38,772 nt of DNA. Origin: Candidatus Omnitrophota bacterium (GTDB taxonomy: Bacteria; Omnitrophota; Gorgyraeia; Gygaellales; Profunditerraquicolaceae). The position numbers and the translations under genes were made by a program. The notes beneath the pieces were generated by a model that saw nothing but the letters and a program-made list of their open reading frames with translations, was not told the origin of the DNA and made no database searches. The DNA is taken from the NCBI GenBank assembly GCA_028718225.1, contig JAQUMI010000009.1, forward strand, positions 1-38,772, given 5' to 3'. Shown one piece after another: positions 7,397 to 16,126 of the stretch (within the stretch, counting starts at the first letter, position 1; every line of letters starts with the position of its first letter).

Positions 7397-8845
7397 TTAG
7401 GCGATGTGCACGTCTTCGATATGCAGGGTAGGATTGGAGATAAAGCTTATTTTGGTCTTAAATTTATATTCGATACCCCTCAGGTCTTCCTTATGCTTTA
7501 ATATTTCCTCAATAACCACGGGAGAAAGAGTGACATTAACCTCCCTTAAGGACTTGCCTTTTGCCTGCAAAAATTTCTTTAACTCCTTTAAGGCATAAAT
7601 CCCCATAGTCATCGCAGACTTTACCCTTCCCCGGCCAGAGCAATAAGGGCAGGTCTGATACGAAAGCATCTGCACGGTTTTATGGATCCGCTCACGGGTC
7701 ATCTCGACTACCCCGAATTTAGAAATCTCCTGGATATCATATTTTGCGCGGTCTGCGCTTAATGCCCTTTTAAGCAGGTTAAACACCTCCCGGCGGTGCC
7801 TCTCTTTTTCCATATCAATGAAATCAATGACGATTATCCCGCCCAGGTCACGCAGGACCAGTTGCCTGGCCACTTCCAGGGCTGCTTCGCAATTTACTTT
7901 AAAAGCAGTCTCTTCCTGGCCAAACTTTCTCTTAAATCCGCCGCTATTTACATCAATAACTACCAGGCCCTCGGTCGGTTCAATAACCAGATAGGCCTTA
8001 GATTTCAAGTAGACCCTGCTTTCATATATCCGGTTGATCTGTTTTTCAATATCCTTATCGGAAAATAGATCATCTCCGCGGTAGAATTCCACTTTTTTTA
8101 CCAGGTAATTCAGGAAAGTACGCATGAAATGCTGGATACGGTAATACTCAGACTTGGAATCAACGAGCATTTTTGAGACGTCTTCGGTAAAAGAATCCCG
8201 GATAGCCCTTAAGGTCAGATCATACTCCTCATAAATCAGGCTGGGCGCTTTTTTCTCCTTGACAACCCTCTCCAGCCTCTTCCATAATTTATAGAGAAAT
8301 TGCGCATCACGGCCGAGTTCCAATTTGGATTTACCACAGGCCGCGGTGCGCACAATAAAACCCACGTCTTTCGGAAGTTTAAGCTCATTGAATATCTGGC
8401 GCAAGCGCCTTCGCTCAACGTCATCTTCAATCCTGCGCGATATCCCCACCTGTTTATCCTGGGGCATTATTACCAGGTACCTGCCGGCTAAACCGATGTG
8501 CGTGGATAATCGCGGGCCCTTGGTGCCAAAAGATTCTTTAACTACCTGGACCAGCACATCCTGGCCCTTCTTTATCTCTTTGGGTGCCCGGACCTTTGGC
8601 TCATCCACCAATTCAAAAGCGAATTCTATTTCGGAGAGATAAAGAAAACCTTTCTTCGGCAGGCCGATGTCCACAAAGGCCGCGCCCAAAGAAGGCAGGA
8701 CCGCTTCAATTTTCCCCTTATAGATATTGCCGACGATGGTCCTGTCCTGCGGCCTTTCTATAGAAAATTCCTGAAGCTCGCCGTTTGAAACTACGGCTAC
8801 GCGTTTTTCCTGCGGCTCAATATTAACTAAAATTTCTTTGGACAT
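7397..8845 (-). CDS. rng: Ribonuclease G/E family endoribonuclease
   Basis: This 482-residue protein is a single-strand-specific endoribonuclease for rRNA maturation and mRNA decay. It has an N-terminal S1 domain (about 36-118), the catalytic metal-binding aspartates D298 (VVIDVNSGG) and D341 (IVIDFIDME), and the zinc-link CPYCSGRGR at 399-407. The length fits RNase G; the long disordered C-terminal scaffold of enterobacterial RNase E is absent. DUF2344-rng-rplU-obgE is a conserved order in many bacteria. The start overlaps the upstream DUF2344 gene by 23 bases. Confidence 0.94.
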   Translation of the reverse strand: MSKEILVNIEPQEKRVAVVSNGELQEFSIERPQDRTIVGNIYKGKIEAVLPSLGAAFVDIGLPKKGFLYLSEIEFAFELVDEPKVRAPKEIKKGQDVLVQVVKESFGTKGPRLSTHIGLAGRYLVIMPQDKQVGISRRIEDDVERRRLRQIFNELKLPKDVGFIVRTAACGKSKLELGRDAQFLYKLWKRLERVVKEKKAPSLIYEEYDLTLRAIRDSFTEDVSKMLVDSKSEYYRIQHFMRTFLNYLVKKVEFYRGDDLFSDKDIEKQINRIYESRVYLKSKAYLVIEPTEGLVVIDVNSGGFKRKFGQEETAFKVNCEAALEVARQLVLRDLGGIIVIDFIDMEKERHRREVFNLLKRALSADRAKYDIQEISKFGVVEMTRERIHKTVQMLSYQTCPYCSGRGRVKSAMTMGIYALKELKKFLQAKGKSLREVNVTLSPVVIEEILKHKEDLRGIEYKFKTKISFISNPTLHIEDVHIA

Positions 8846-9128
8846 ACCCTATCTCTATCCCCGGAGGCAATTGCTCCTGTAATTTATTTTTAAACTCTTC
8901 TTCTTTAACCGGAAGTCTTAAAGTAACCGCTGCTTCCTCCCCTTCGCTCTCTAAGCCTAATTTTAGCGCCCGCTTAAAACTCAATTTCGGATGCGGTGAG
9001 AACCCTTCAGACATTTTAAGCGGCAGGCCTGCGCGGCGCATTGCCCGCATTAACAGGCGCATCAGGTCTAAATGCCCTATATATCTGGCCGGGCCTTTTT
9101 TAGAAAAAACAAAATTTAATTTATACAT
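8823..9128 (-). CDS. Short DUF2344 (TIGR03936-type) protein
   Basis: This 101-residue protein starts YKLNFVFSKKGPARYIGHLD and has RAGLPLKMSEGFSPHPKLSF, the hallmark of the radical-SAM-linked DUF2344 family, whose role is not established. Family members are commonly about 200 residues or longer, or fused to a radical SAM protein; this copy ends after roughly the N-terminal half. The stop lies inside the start of rng, which it overlaps by 23 bases, and no downstream DUF2344 reading frame remains, so this is a compact gene rather than a visible frameshift. The partner radical SAM gene (TIGR03960 type) is not upstream here. Confidence 0.85.
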   Translation of the reverse strand: MYKLNFVFSKKGPARYIGHLDLMRLLMRAMRRAGLPLKMSEGFSPHPKLSFKRALKLGLESEGEEAAVTLRLPVKEEEFKNKLQEQLPPGIEIGYVQRNFS

Positions 9129-9135
9129 TAAAGCA

Positions 9136-9552
9136 CTATTCTTTCTTTTCGCAATCTTCCGATATCAACAAACTGCCCGTACTAACGGTAAAGATAGTCT
9201 TACCGGTCAGTTTGCACCGGGTAGGCAGGGCATGGCAGCTATATCCGCCGGAATCCAGCCGGCTGCAGCTATAACCGTAGCCTTTTATAGGCGATTGTTT
9301 TACGTAATCCCTATCCAGATAAGCGGGGGCGCTTTGCGTCAAAACGGATATTTTGTCCGGGTAAACTCCCCGGTTATCTTTGGCATAGTTCTCCAAGGCC
9401 GTAGAGATAAGCTTAAGCGTGGACTGGGCATGGGATTCGTTTTGCGAGCAAGTCAAACGGATAGCTTTATCCGCGACGACCCTCAACAATAAAGCAGATA
9501 AAGCGATAACAATCATTATCACTACAAAACTTCTGGATTTTTTATTTTTCAT
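9136..9552 (-). CDS. Pseudopilin-like membrane-anchored protein
   Basis: This 138-residue protein has a basic start (KNKKSR), one hydrophobic segment at about residues 9-25, a helical stretch (QSTLKLISTALENYAKDNRGVYPD) and a Cys-rich C-terminal part with six cysteines from residue 85 on. The phrase LENYAKDNRGVYPDKISVLT closely resembles the helix-to-globular junction of GspG-like pseudopilins. It lacks the standard G/A-F-T-L-x-E prepilin cleavage motif, so it may be a degenerate pseudopilin or an uncleaved anchor protein. It lies 7 bases upstream of the DUF2344 gene. Confidence 0.6.
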   Translation of the reverse strand: MKNKKSRSFVVIMIVIALSALLLRVVADKAIRLTCSQNESHAQSTLKLISTALENYAKDNRGVYPDKISVLTQSAPAYLDRDYVKQSPIKGYGYSCSRLDSGGYSCHALPTRCKLTGKTIFTVSTGSLLISEDCEKKE

Positions 9553-9589
9553 AGTGGTTTTATTTTAACACAAAGCGCGGCTTTAGCAA

Positions 9590-11536
9590 TTACTTTTTAT
9601 GCATAATTTTAGTTAAGAAATCTCTGGCTTCCCAATGGCCGGGATTAATCCTGATTGCGGTTTTTAACTCCCCCACTGCTTCTTTTTTCAGCCCTTTTTC
9701 CCAAAAAGCTACCCCTAAATTAAAATGCGCCTCGCCATAAAAAGGCGCAAGTTCCAGCGCTCTCTTAAACGCGGGAATAGCCGCATCCAGAAAACCCTGA
9801 GAAGCAAGTTCTGCGCCCAGATTATTGTAAAAGATAGGCACAGGGCGGAGATCACCCGCTCTCCTGAGGTAAGCAGTAACCGTTTTCAAATATTGTTTAT
9901 CCCGGATAACCTGCGGACTTATTTCCGGCAGGGATTTTAATATCTCCCGCGCCGCCGGGTCTAATTTCCCTCTCAAAAGATAGACCCTGGCCATATTAAA
10001 ATGCGTAAAATTCAACTTAGGGTCTAAGCGCAGGGCAAGATTAAACCTGTCCATCGCCTCATCCAGCAAGCCTTCGGCTTCATCAAGACAACCCAAGGCA
10101 TACTCTATCCGGCCTTTTTTCTTTAGCGGCACATTCTTTTCTGCTTTAAGGTATTCTCTTCTGGCTTCATTAAACTTACCCATTTTGAAATATAAATTAG
10201 CCAGGTTAGAGCGTGCCTCGAATAAATCCGGGTTGATTTCCAGGGCTTTTTTATATTCTATAATTGCCTTAGTATAGAGAAAACGGCCTTCATATTGCAG
10301 GCCTAAATTATTATGCGCTTTAAAGCTGGACGGCGAGAATTGAATTATTTTCTCATAAAAAAGCTCGGGGCTTCGCCACTCCAGGTTCCGGCAGAGGGTC
10401 AATAAGCCGTAAAAAACGACCAAGCCAATTATGGAAAAAATAAATACCCCTTTCCCCAGATACCTGTGGAGCAAATAGGCCAGCAACATAAAAAAACTTA
10501 TTGATGACAAATAAATGAAGTGCTCGGCGATAAAAGCGTTAATCGGCAATACCCCTGACTGCGGAAAGAAAAAAATTAAAGCCCAGCCTAACATAAAGGC
10601 AGGAGCCTTATTATTTTTTCTGTTCCTTAACGCATAGGCGCAGGCAACGCAAATCAAAACCAGAAAGAACCAGCTCAGGAAAAAATGCAGAAAACTCACC
10701 GGCTTACTCACCGTCCAGCTCATATGCAGGTCCAAGGGTAAAAATAATAACCTTAAATAGGTAAAGATTACCTCGGGTAAAGCCGTAATCCTTAAGAGTA
10801 AAGGATATTTAGTCAACGCCGGGGGGTAGGTACGGGGAAAACTGAAAAAACTGACTCTTGATAATATATATATAAAGTCAATCACTAAGAACGGCAAGAG
10901 CGGCTTGAGCAAACTGCCTGGATCTTTTAGTTCTTCCCGGCGGTAATAAAATAAATACGCCAGAATAACCAGAGGAAAAACTATAGCCAATTCTTTAGCC
11001 AGTAAAGCCGGAATAAAGGCCAGCCAGGCTAAAAAACGGTACCCCCCCCTGATAAACAGAAGCAGGGACGCCAGCAGGAATAACCCCATAAGCATATCCG
11101 CCCTGCCGGAGATATAGGTGACTGCTTCGGTATGCAGGGGGCTTACGGAAAATAGTAAAGCCGCGCCAAAAGCTGAACTGATTTCTTTAAGGATGGCGTA
11201 ACCGAGTAAAAAAACAAGAAAGGCGACTAAAGCATGCAGGACAATATTGGTCAGATGGTACCCGTAGGGATTCAATTGCCAAAAATGATAATCCCACATA
11301 TAAGAAACTGCCTGCAGCGGTCGGTAGAAATTTGAACCAAAATCTATTCCTGAATATAAATCGCTGGTAAATACTGCAGGTAAACCCGTCCAATTGCGGA
11401 TAACCGGATTTCTGACAATCAAGGCCTTATCGTCCCAGATAAAAGGATTTTGCAGGGAATTGGAATAAAAAACTATGCAAGACCCCGCGATGGCGAAAAA
11501 TATTAATAGGAGCAGGCCTGGTTTGAGTTTAGGCAT
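9590..11536 (-). CDS. TMTC-like GT-C glycosyltransferase with TPR repeats
   Basis: This 648-residue protein has about ten hydrophobic segments (residues about 8-385) followed by a TPR domain (about 395-645). An acidic pair, WDDK at residues 34-37, sits in the first external loop, and FYRPLQ at 70-75 with PYGYHLTNIVLH matches the family containing eukaryotic TMTC O-mannosyltransferases. Such proteins transfer a sugar from a lipid carrier to protein outside the cytoplasm. The TPR units read YKKALEINPDLFEARSNLA-like in several copies. It lies 29 bases downstream of a type IV pilin gene, which makes pilin glycosylation a reasonable, unproven guess. Confidence 0.75.
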   Translation of the reverse strand: MPKLKPGLLLLIFFAIAGSCIVFYSNSLQNPFIWDDKALIVRNPVIRNWTGLPAVFTSDLYSGIDFGSNFYRPLQAVSYMWDYHFWQLNPYGYHLTNIVLHALVAFLVFLLGYAILKEISSAFGAALLFSVSPLHTEAVTYISGRADMLMGLFLLASLLLFIRGGYRFLAWLAFIPALLAKELAIVFPLVILAYLFYYRREELKDPGSLLKPLLPFLVIDFIYILSRVSFFSFPRTYPPALTKYPLLLRITALPEVIFTYLRLLFLPLDLHMSWTVSKPVSFLHFFLSWFFLVLICVACAYALRNRKNNKAPAFMLGWALIFFFPQSGVLPINAFIAEHFIYLSSISFFMLLAYLLHRYLGKGVFIFSIIGLVVFYGLLTLCRNLEWRSPELFYEKIIQFSPSSFKAHNNLGLQYEGRFLYTKAIIEYKKALEINPDLFEARSNLANLYFKMGKFNEARREYLKAEKNVPLKKKGRIEYALGCLDEAEGLLDEAMDRFNLALRLDPKLNFTHFNMARVYLLRGKLDPAAREILKSLPEISPQVIRDKQYLKTVTAYLRRAGDLRPVPIFYNNLGAELASQGFLDAAIPAFKRALELAPFYGEAHFNLGVAFWEKGLKKEAVGELKTAIRINPGHWEARDFLTKIMHKK

Positions 11537-11565
11537 TGCAAGCGGATTGCTTCCGGGAAGCTTCT

Positions 11566-11967
11566 TTATAACGGCGTAAACACACCTCCGGTACTAGCGG
11601 TGTAGGCTAGGGTACCGGTTACTCCTGATTTAACCGGATCAGCCGCTAAAGTATAGCCTTGAGAAGCCAAATTGCAGCGATACTGGTACCCCCTAGAAAT
11701 AGTAACTGCCCCAGAGGCATCGGCGCAATAAGAACCGGCCGTACCGATGAAAGCAGTTAATTGCGCTACCGTAGCCGGATAGGCGCCGTTATTAACTACG
11801 GCGTATCTTTCGCAGGCAGCCGACAGGTTACGGATATTCTCCTTGGCTGCTTGCGTGTTGGCCGTCATTTGCGCGCTTAGAATATTGGGTATGGCTATGG
11901 CGGCTAATAACGCGATAATGGCTGCGACAATCATGATTTCAACAAGTGCAAAACCCTTAATTTTCAT
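11566..11967 (-). CDS. Type IV pilin-like protein (outlying prepilin)
   Basis: This 133-residue prepilin has a short leader MKIKG and the cleavage site G5/F6 followed by ALVEIMIV, with the glutamate at mature position 5. The hydrophobic helix runs to about residue 28 and contains AIPNILSAQ as in PilA/GspG proteins. The globular part holds cysteines at 47, 81 and 98. GAGAGGGG-like purines precede the ATG. Unlike the other prepilins it lies outside the pilus cluster, between mtaB and the TMTC-like glycosyltransferase. Confidence 0.87.
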   Translation of the reverse strand: MKIKGFALVEIMIVAAIIALLAAIAIPNILSAQMTANTQAAKENIRNLSAACERYAVVNNGAYPATVAQLTAFIGTAGSYCADASGAVTISRGYQYRCNLASQGYTLAADPVKSGVTGTLAYTASTGGVFTPL

Positions 11968-11995
11968 TATCTAAATCCCCTCTCTCTTTAATTCT

Positions 11996-13234
11996 TCAGT
12001 ATTTATAGCACCTGCCTCTTATTTTGTCAAGCGCACACTCGCCAGAGATATTCCTAAGCCGGACAAAGATAAGTTTATTTTTTAAACTGCGGCGGGATTT
12101 TAGCAAAACCCTGATATAATTATCCGTATAGCCCTCCCAATACCCTTTAATCTCTTTTGATCCGCCCTCAAAAAGCACCGGCACCCTGGCTCCAAGAAAA
12201 CTCTTTTTATAATCTTTGGCGCAGGTAGCGGCCCAGCTTTTAAGGCGGTTAACCCTCTCTTTTATTATGAACGCGGGAATTCCGCCGGATAATTTTGAGC
12301 CGGCTAAAGTACCTTCTCTCCTGGAATAAGGGAATATGTGCACCTTTAAAGGAACTGTCCTCTTAATCAGCTCTAAAGTGTTTTGGAAATGCTTTTCCGT
12401 CTCTCCCGGGAAACCCACCAGGCAATCCGTAGTCAGGCCCAGGCCGGGGATCTTCTGCTTTATTTTTCGGATAAGCCTGATATAGTAAGAACGCGTATAC
12501 CTGCGCCGCATCCTTTTTAAGATTTCATCGTCGCCGCTTTGCATAGGAATATGCAAATGGCGGCAAAGTTTTTTAGATTCAGCCATCTTATTAATCAACG
12601 CATCCGAGATGTCCCCTGCTTCTATTGAACTTAACCTTATGCGCAGTATACCGCCTATCTTTTCCAGCGCTGCGACCACCTCCACCAGGCTGATCTTTGG
12701 TTTTAAATCCCTTCCGTAAGCGCCCAAACAAATCCCGGTAAGGACAATCTCCTTAAAGCCGTTTTTAGCCAAACGCCGGGCCTCCAGGACTATTTCTGCC
12801 AGGGGTCTGCTTCTTGAGCGGCCGCGCACTAAAGGCACCTTGCAATAAGCGCAAAAATTATCGCAGCCGTCCTGGATTTTCAGGAATGCGCGCGTGTGGG
12901 AATGAAAACTGCTTATTCCTGCGGCAAAAAAACTTTTATTTACGATAAAACTGATTCCTTTTATTTTAGCCAACTGGCGGCTGTCATTTTTAACCAGGCA
13001 GCCGGTAACAATAATTTTAGCTTTAGGGTTCTCCTTAATACAGCTCCGGATGGCTGCGCGGGATTTTTGATCGGCGCTGGAGGTAACCGTGCAGGTATTG
13101 ATAAGATATACATCGGCTTTTCTGGAAGCATTAGGTTCTTCCTTAAAGCCATGCTCAAAGAAACGCTCTCTTATACTCTGGGTATCATACTGGTTTACCT
13201 TGCAGCCTAAGGTATAAAATTTAATTCTGGGCAT
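11996..13234 (-). CDS. mtaB: tRNA (N6-threonylcarbamoyladenosine(37)-C2)-methylthiotransferase
   Basis: This 412-residue methylthiotransferase turns t6A37 into ms2t6A in tRNAs for ANN codons. The N-terminal UPF0004 domain has cluster cysteines C11 (YTLGCKVNQ), C48 (NTCTV) and C79 (VTGCL). The radical SAM cluster is C124-x3-C128-x2-C131 in GCDNFCAYCKVP. The LGCKVNQYD and CKVPLVRGRSRSR forms favour MtaB over MiaB. A TRAM-like C-terminal part follows. Its start overlaps rsmE by 14 bases. Confidence 0.93.
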   Translation of the reverse strand: MPRIKFYTLGCKVNQYDTQSIRERFFEHGFKEEPNASRKADVYLINTCTVTSSADQKSRAAIRSCIKENPKAKIIVTGCLVKNDSRQLAKIKGISFIVNKSFFAAGISSFHSHTRAFLKIQDGCDNFCAYCKVPLVRGRSRSRPLAEIVLEARRLAKNGFKEIVLTGICLGAYGRDLKPKISLVEVVAALEKIGGILRIRLSSIEAGDISDALINKMAESKKLCRHLHIPMQSGDDEILKRMRRRYTRSYYIRLIRKIKQKIPGLGLTTDCLVGFPGETEKHFQNTLELIKRTVPLKVHIFPYSRREGTLAGSKLSGGIPAFIIKERVNRLKSWAATCAKDYKKSFLGARVPVLFEGGSKEIKGYWEGYTDNYIRVLLKSRRSLKNKLIFVRLRNISGECALDKIRGRCYKY

Positions 13235-13979
13235 ATAATTCTATGCAGCTGGCTACGGCGAGGCTGGCGGTATCTACACGCAGGACCAGATCTCCGAGGG
13301 TAATCGGAATAAACCCTGAATCTATAGCCAATTGCACCTCTCTGGCGGAAAAATCACCTTCCGGTCCGATTAAAGCCAGTATTTTAGGGATAAATGGGGG
13401 CGGTTCTATTTTTCTAAAAAATTTGTCCAAAACAACTTTCAAGCTCTTTCTCTCCCCCAACAGGTGCGGGACTAGCTTTAAATCAAATTCCGCAGAGGAG
13501 GCAATTACCTCCTCAAAACTCTTCACCGGCTCAATTATAGGCAGGTTATTCCTTTGGCTCTGCTTACTGGCGCTGAGGGCGATCCTTCTCCAACGGATAA
13601 GGCGACTGGCTTCTTTAGGCTTATCCAGTTTTACAATTGTGCGTTCTGTCTTTAACGGGATTATCCTGCTTACACCCAACTGGACAAGTCTATCCACGAT
13701 ATCGTCCATTCTGGCTTTTTTAGGTATAGCGCAGGCAACAGCTAATTTAATCCTGGATATCTTTTGTCCCGACGATATTTTACCTTTAACGTCCAGGTAA
13801 ATTTTATCCCCTATTCCGGAGATGATACAATTATACTCATTCCCTTTTCCGTCAAAGATTATTGCTTTTTCTCCTTCTTTGAGCCGGAGGACATTTTTTA
13901 TATGGTGCGCCTGGTCTTTATCCCCGATAGTTATTTTATCCCCTGCGCTATTTGGAACCGGACAAAAAAAGCGGTGCAT
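13221..13979 (-). CDS. rsmE: 16S rRNA (uracil(1498)-N(3))-methyltransferase
   Basis: This 252-residue SPOUT-class enzyme methylates U1498 of 16S rRNA. It has an N-terminal PUA-like domain (MHRFFCP, HHIKNVLRLKEGE, FDGKGNEY) and the knotted SAM-binding domain with ALIGPEGDFS and SLAVAS. The usual knot motif LGxRILRxETA reads LGDLVLRVDTAS, a variation that keeps the framework residues. SKQSQRN, a hallmark of the family, is present. It begins directly after the stop of the DsbD-like gene with no gap. Confidence 0.92.
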   Translation of the reverse strand: MHRFFCPVPNSAGDKITIGDKDQAHHIKNVLRLKEGEKAIIFDGKGNEYNCIISGIGDKIYLDVKGKISSGQKISRIKLAVACAIPKKARMDDIVDRLVQLGVSRIIPLKTERTIVKLDKPKEASRLIRWRRIALSASKQSQRNNLPIIEPVKSFEEVIASSAEFDLKLVPHLLGERKSLKVVLDKFFRKIEPPPFIPKILALIGPEGDFSAREVQLAIDSGFIPITLGDLVLRVDTASLAVASCIELYAQN

Positions 13980-14630
13980 TTAAAATACCCCCCTTATAAG
14001 CTGCAAGCCCATTATTATTATAATCAAGCCACAGATAGTCTTAAATAATTTCCTGTAATTGCTCTCCATACTTTTTAAGAACCCGGGCAGTAAACCGGCT
14101 AAAGCCACCAAAAGTAATAAGGGGGACAAGCAGGTACCTAAGCTGAAAGCAGTAATATACAGTAAATTCTCAAAGGCACTTTGCGCGGTTAAGCCGGCGT
14201 AAGTCAGTATAGTGATTAGCGGCGCGCAAGGCAAAATACCTATAGCCAGACCCAATATAATCAGGCTCTTACGGTCGTTTTCCAAAATCTTCCTCTGCAG
14301 AAAATTACAGGGGGCTAAGTTTAGGCTTTTACCTAAAAGCATAAGCATGCCGAGCAAGATGATAAATACCCCTGCTGTGATTGAGATGGGCCTGTAGAAA
14401 AAGGCAAGTTTTTCAAAGACTAATCTTCCGAATAAGAAGAAGAGCACCCCCAAGACTAAGTAGACAGATATCCTGGAGAGCGAAAATAACAGGTAAGCGC
14501 CTAGGCCTTTAAAAACATTTTTTTGGGTTCCGGCAACATAGGCCAGGATAAGCGGCCCGCAACTGGCCAGGCACGGCCCCCAGCCAAATGACAGGCCCAA
14601 GATAAAACTACTGGCTATCTTCTCAATCAT
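13980..14630 (-). CDS. DsbD/CcdA-like membrane thiol-redox protein (DsbD_2 / TauE-SafE type)
   Basis: This 216-residue protein has six predicted membrane helices. Cysteine C20 in the first helix (GWGPCLASCGP) and C135 in the fourth (GILPCAPLIT) match the redox-active pair of the DsbD transmembrane domain and CcdA, with C24, C108 and C167 extra. Such proteins carry electrons from cytoplasmic thioredoxin across the membrane to periplasmic thiol or metal-handling partners. No thioredoxin domain is attached. It overlaps the MEMO-AMMECR1 gene by 4 bases, which suggests it supplies reductant to that module. A heavy-metal transport role, as in other members of this broad family, is the alternative. 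Confidence 0.75.
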   Translation of the reverse strand: MIEKIASSFILGLSFGWGPCLASCGPLILAYVAGTQKNVFKGLGAYLLFSLSRISVYLVLGVLFFLFGRLVFEKLAFFYRPISITAGVFIILLGMLMLLGKSLNLAPCNFLQRKILENDRKSLIILGLAIGILPCAPLITILTYAGLTAQSAFENLLYITAFSLGTCLSPLLLLVALAGLLPGFLKSMESNYRKLFKTICGLIIIIMGLQLIRGVF

Positions 14631-16126
14631 TCTTTAAGCCCTTTTTCTGAAAATACTTCGGCAGTAAATGTATAAATCTCGGTAGCTTTATCCTTCCAGG
14701 CGTCCGCGGCCAGGCCGGCTTTATGCAGGCAGAGGTTGGACATAAATTCTTCTTTTGACCAGCCGGTTTCCGTAGCTACCTGAGGAAGGAATACGCCGCT
14801 GCGCAACCCTTTACGCACCAGGACACCATGCACTCCCAGTTGTATTTCATCAGGGTCAGCAATTTTTTCCATCGGTGATAAGACAGATATTTCAATATCG
14901 ACATCTTCTAGCCCTGATAAGCTGAGAGGGTTAAAGCGCGGGTCTTGCGTCGCCGCCTCAACCGCCATATCTCTAACCGTTAAATACAGAGGACCTGAGC
15001 CGACGAGGCTGCCGATACAACCGCGTAACTGGCCGCGCTCATTTAAAGTAACAAAAGCGCCCATAACCCTGTTTAAGAGAGGATCAGTCTGGCTTACCTC
15101 CAGTTTTTTACCTGTTTTTAAATAGGTTTCTATACTGTTACGCGCAATTGCAAGCAGTTTTTCCCTCTGAACATTATTCAACATATCCTTCTCCCTTTTT
15201 ATCTGAACAGGCCTAGCCTTTAGTGCATTAATGACGCAACTGGCGTATCCTACGGTCCAGATACCTTTTTTCTTATTGCCGGTAATCTGCGCTGAATCGG
15301 TATGCTCTAAAACCTTAACTTTATTATAGCCGAACTCTTGAGCCAAAATCAACGCAGTTACTACGCCAAAACCTCCGCACATCTGCATTGTTCCGTCGCG
15401 AAGGCCGTAATAAAGGCCTTCGCTGTCCATATTTTTTAGAGCGTCCAAGGTCAGCTCATCCGTTACCCCGGCTTCTTTATAATCGTAACCATGATACATA
15501 TCCGTAGAAACAACTACTAAAATATCTTTACGGCCTCCGATTGCGTCTTTAAGCAATGCCGCAAATTTTTTACAGGTATTCCAAGAACAATCACCCAAAA
15601 CTACAGGTACAATCTTAAAGCCAGTAAGCGTCTTTTGGAGAAACGGGAGCTGTACCTCAACACTATGCTCTTCTTTAAAAGCCTGCGGGATAAAGCTTAT
15701 TTCCGCCTCCTGGTTGAGCAGCTTGCGGGTAAAATCATTATCCACGCTTATCTCCCCCAGGGGAGTTTTAAATATACCTTCGGGATAGATTGACGCGCCG
15801 CTAAAAGGATAACGGTGGCTTGTTCCCAGAATAACCACCGTCTTATAGGGCCTGTCTTTAATAAGCTTGTAGGCAAAAGCAGCTACCTGTCCGGAATAGC
15901 CATAGCCGGCATGCGGAGCGATAATCGCAAATATCCGTTCGTCTACTTTTTCAGGACTGGCCTTTTCTAGGAATCCCTCAATCATTAAAGAGAGCTCACC
16001 GGAGCTTCCGGGATAAAAAGCCCCGGAGACACAGGGTTCTTTTACGCTGCCGGCATAACTGAAGGCATAAAATAAAAGAAATAAGATTAATACGCTAGTT
16101 CCATACGCCTGCGATTTTTTTCCCAC
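14627..16126 (-). CDS. Fused MEMO1 and AMMECR1 domain protein with signal peptide (AmmeMemoRadiSam B+A)
   Basis: This 499-residue protein joins two domains usually encoded separately. Residues about 8-25 form a signal peptide-like segment after MGKKS, ending FSYAGS. The MEMO domain (about 30-300) keeps H72 (APHAGYGYSG), H104 (GTSHRYPF) and C250 (QMCGG), the positions matching the metal site of human MEMO1. The AMMECR1 domain (about 320-495) keeps the invariant LRGCIG at 368-372. These proteins form a conserved but biochemically unsettled triad with a radical SAM enzyme, which lies just upstream and overlaps it by 32 bases. Confidence 0.88.
   Translation of the reverse strand: MGKKSQAYGTSVLILFLLFYAFSYAGSVKEPCVSGAFYPGSSGELSLMIEGFLEKASPEKVDERIFAIIAPHAGYGYSGQVAAFAYKLIKDRPYKTVVILGTSHRYPFSGASIYPEGIFKTPLGEISVDNDFTRKLLNQEAEISFIPQAFKEEHSVEVQLPFLQKTLTGFKIVPVVLGDCSWNTCKKFAALLKDAIGGRKDILVVVSTDMYHGYDYKEAGVTDELTLDALKNMDSEGLYYGLRDGTMQMCGGFGVVTALILAQEFGYNKVKVLEHTDSAQITGNKKKGIWTVGYASCVINALKARPVQIKREKDMLNNVQREKLLAIARNSIETYLKTGKKLEVSQTDPLLNRVMGAFVTLNERGQLRGCIGSLVGSGPLYLTVRDMAVEAATQDPRFNPLSLSGLEDVDIEISVLSPMEKIADPDEIQLGVHGVLVRKGLRSGVFLPQVATETGWSKEEFMSNLCLHKAGLAADAWKDKATEIYTFTAEVFSEKGLKE

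Noticed and set aside
8236-8430. Minus-strand 64-codon frame inside rng
   Set aside because: It overlaps rng in another frame and has no domain or ribosome-binding site.
13243-13800. Plus-strand open frame of 185 codons over rsmE
   Set aside because: It lies wholly antisense to a conserved rsmE with intact motifs and has no recognisable domain or ribosome-binding site. The same holds for frames at 6295-6783 (obgE), 23732-24211 (secretin), 16638-17102 (radical SAM) and 5001-5453 (proB).
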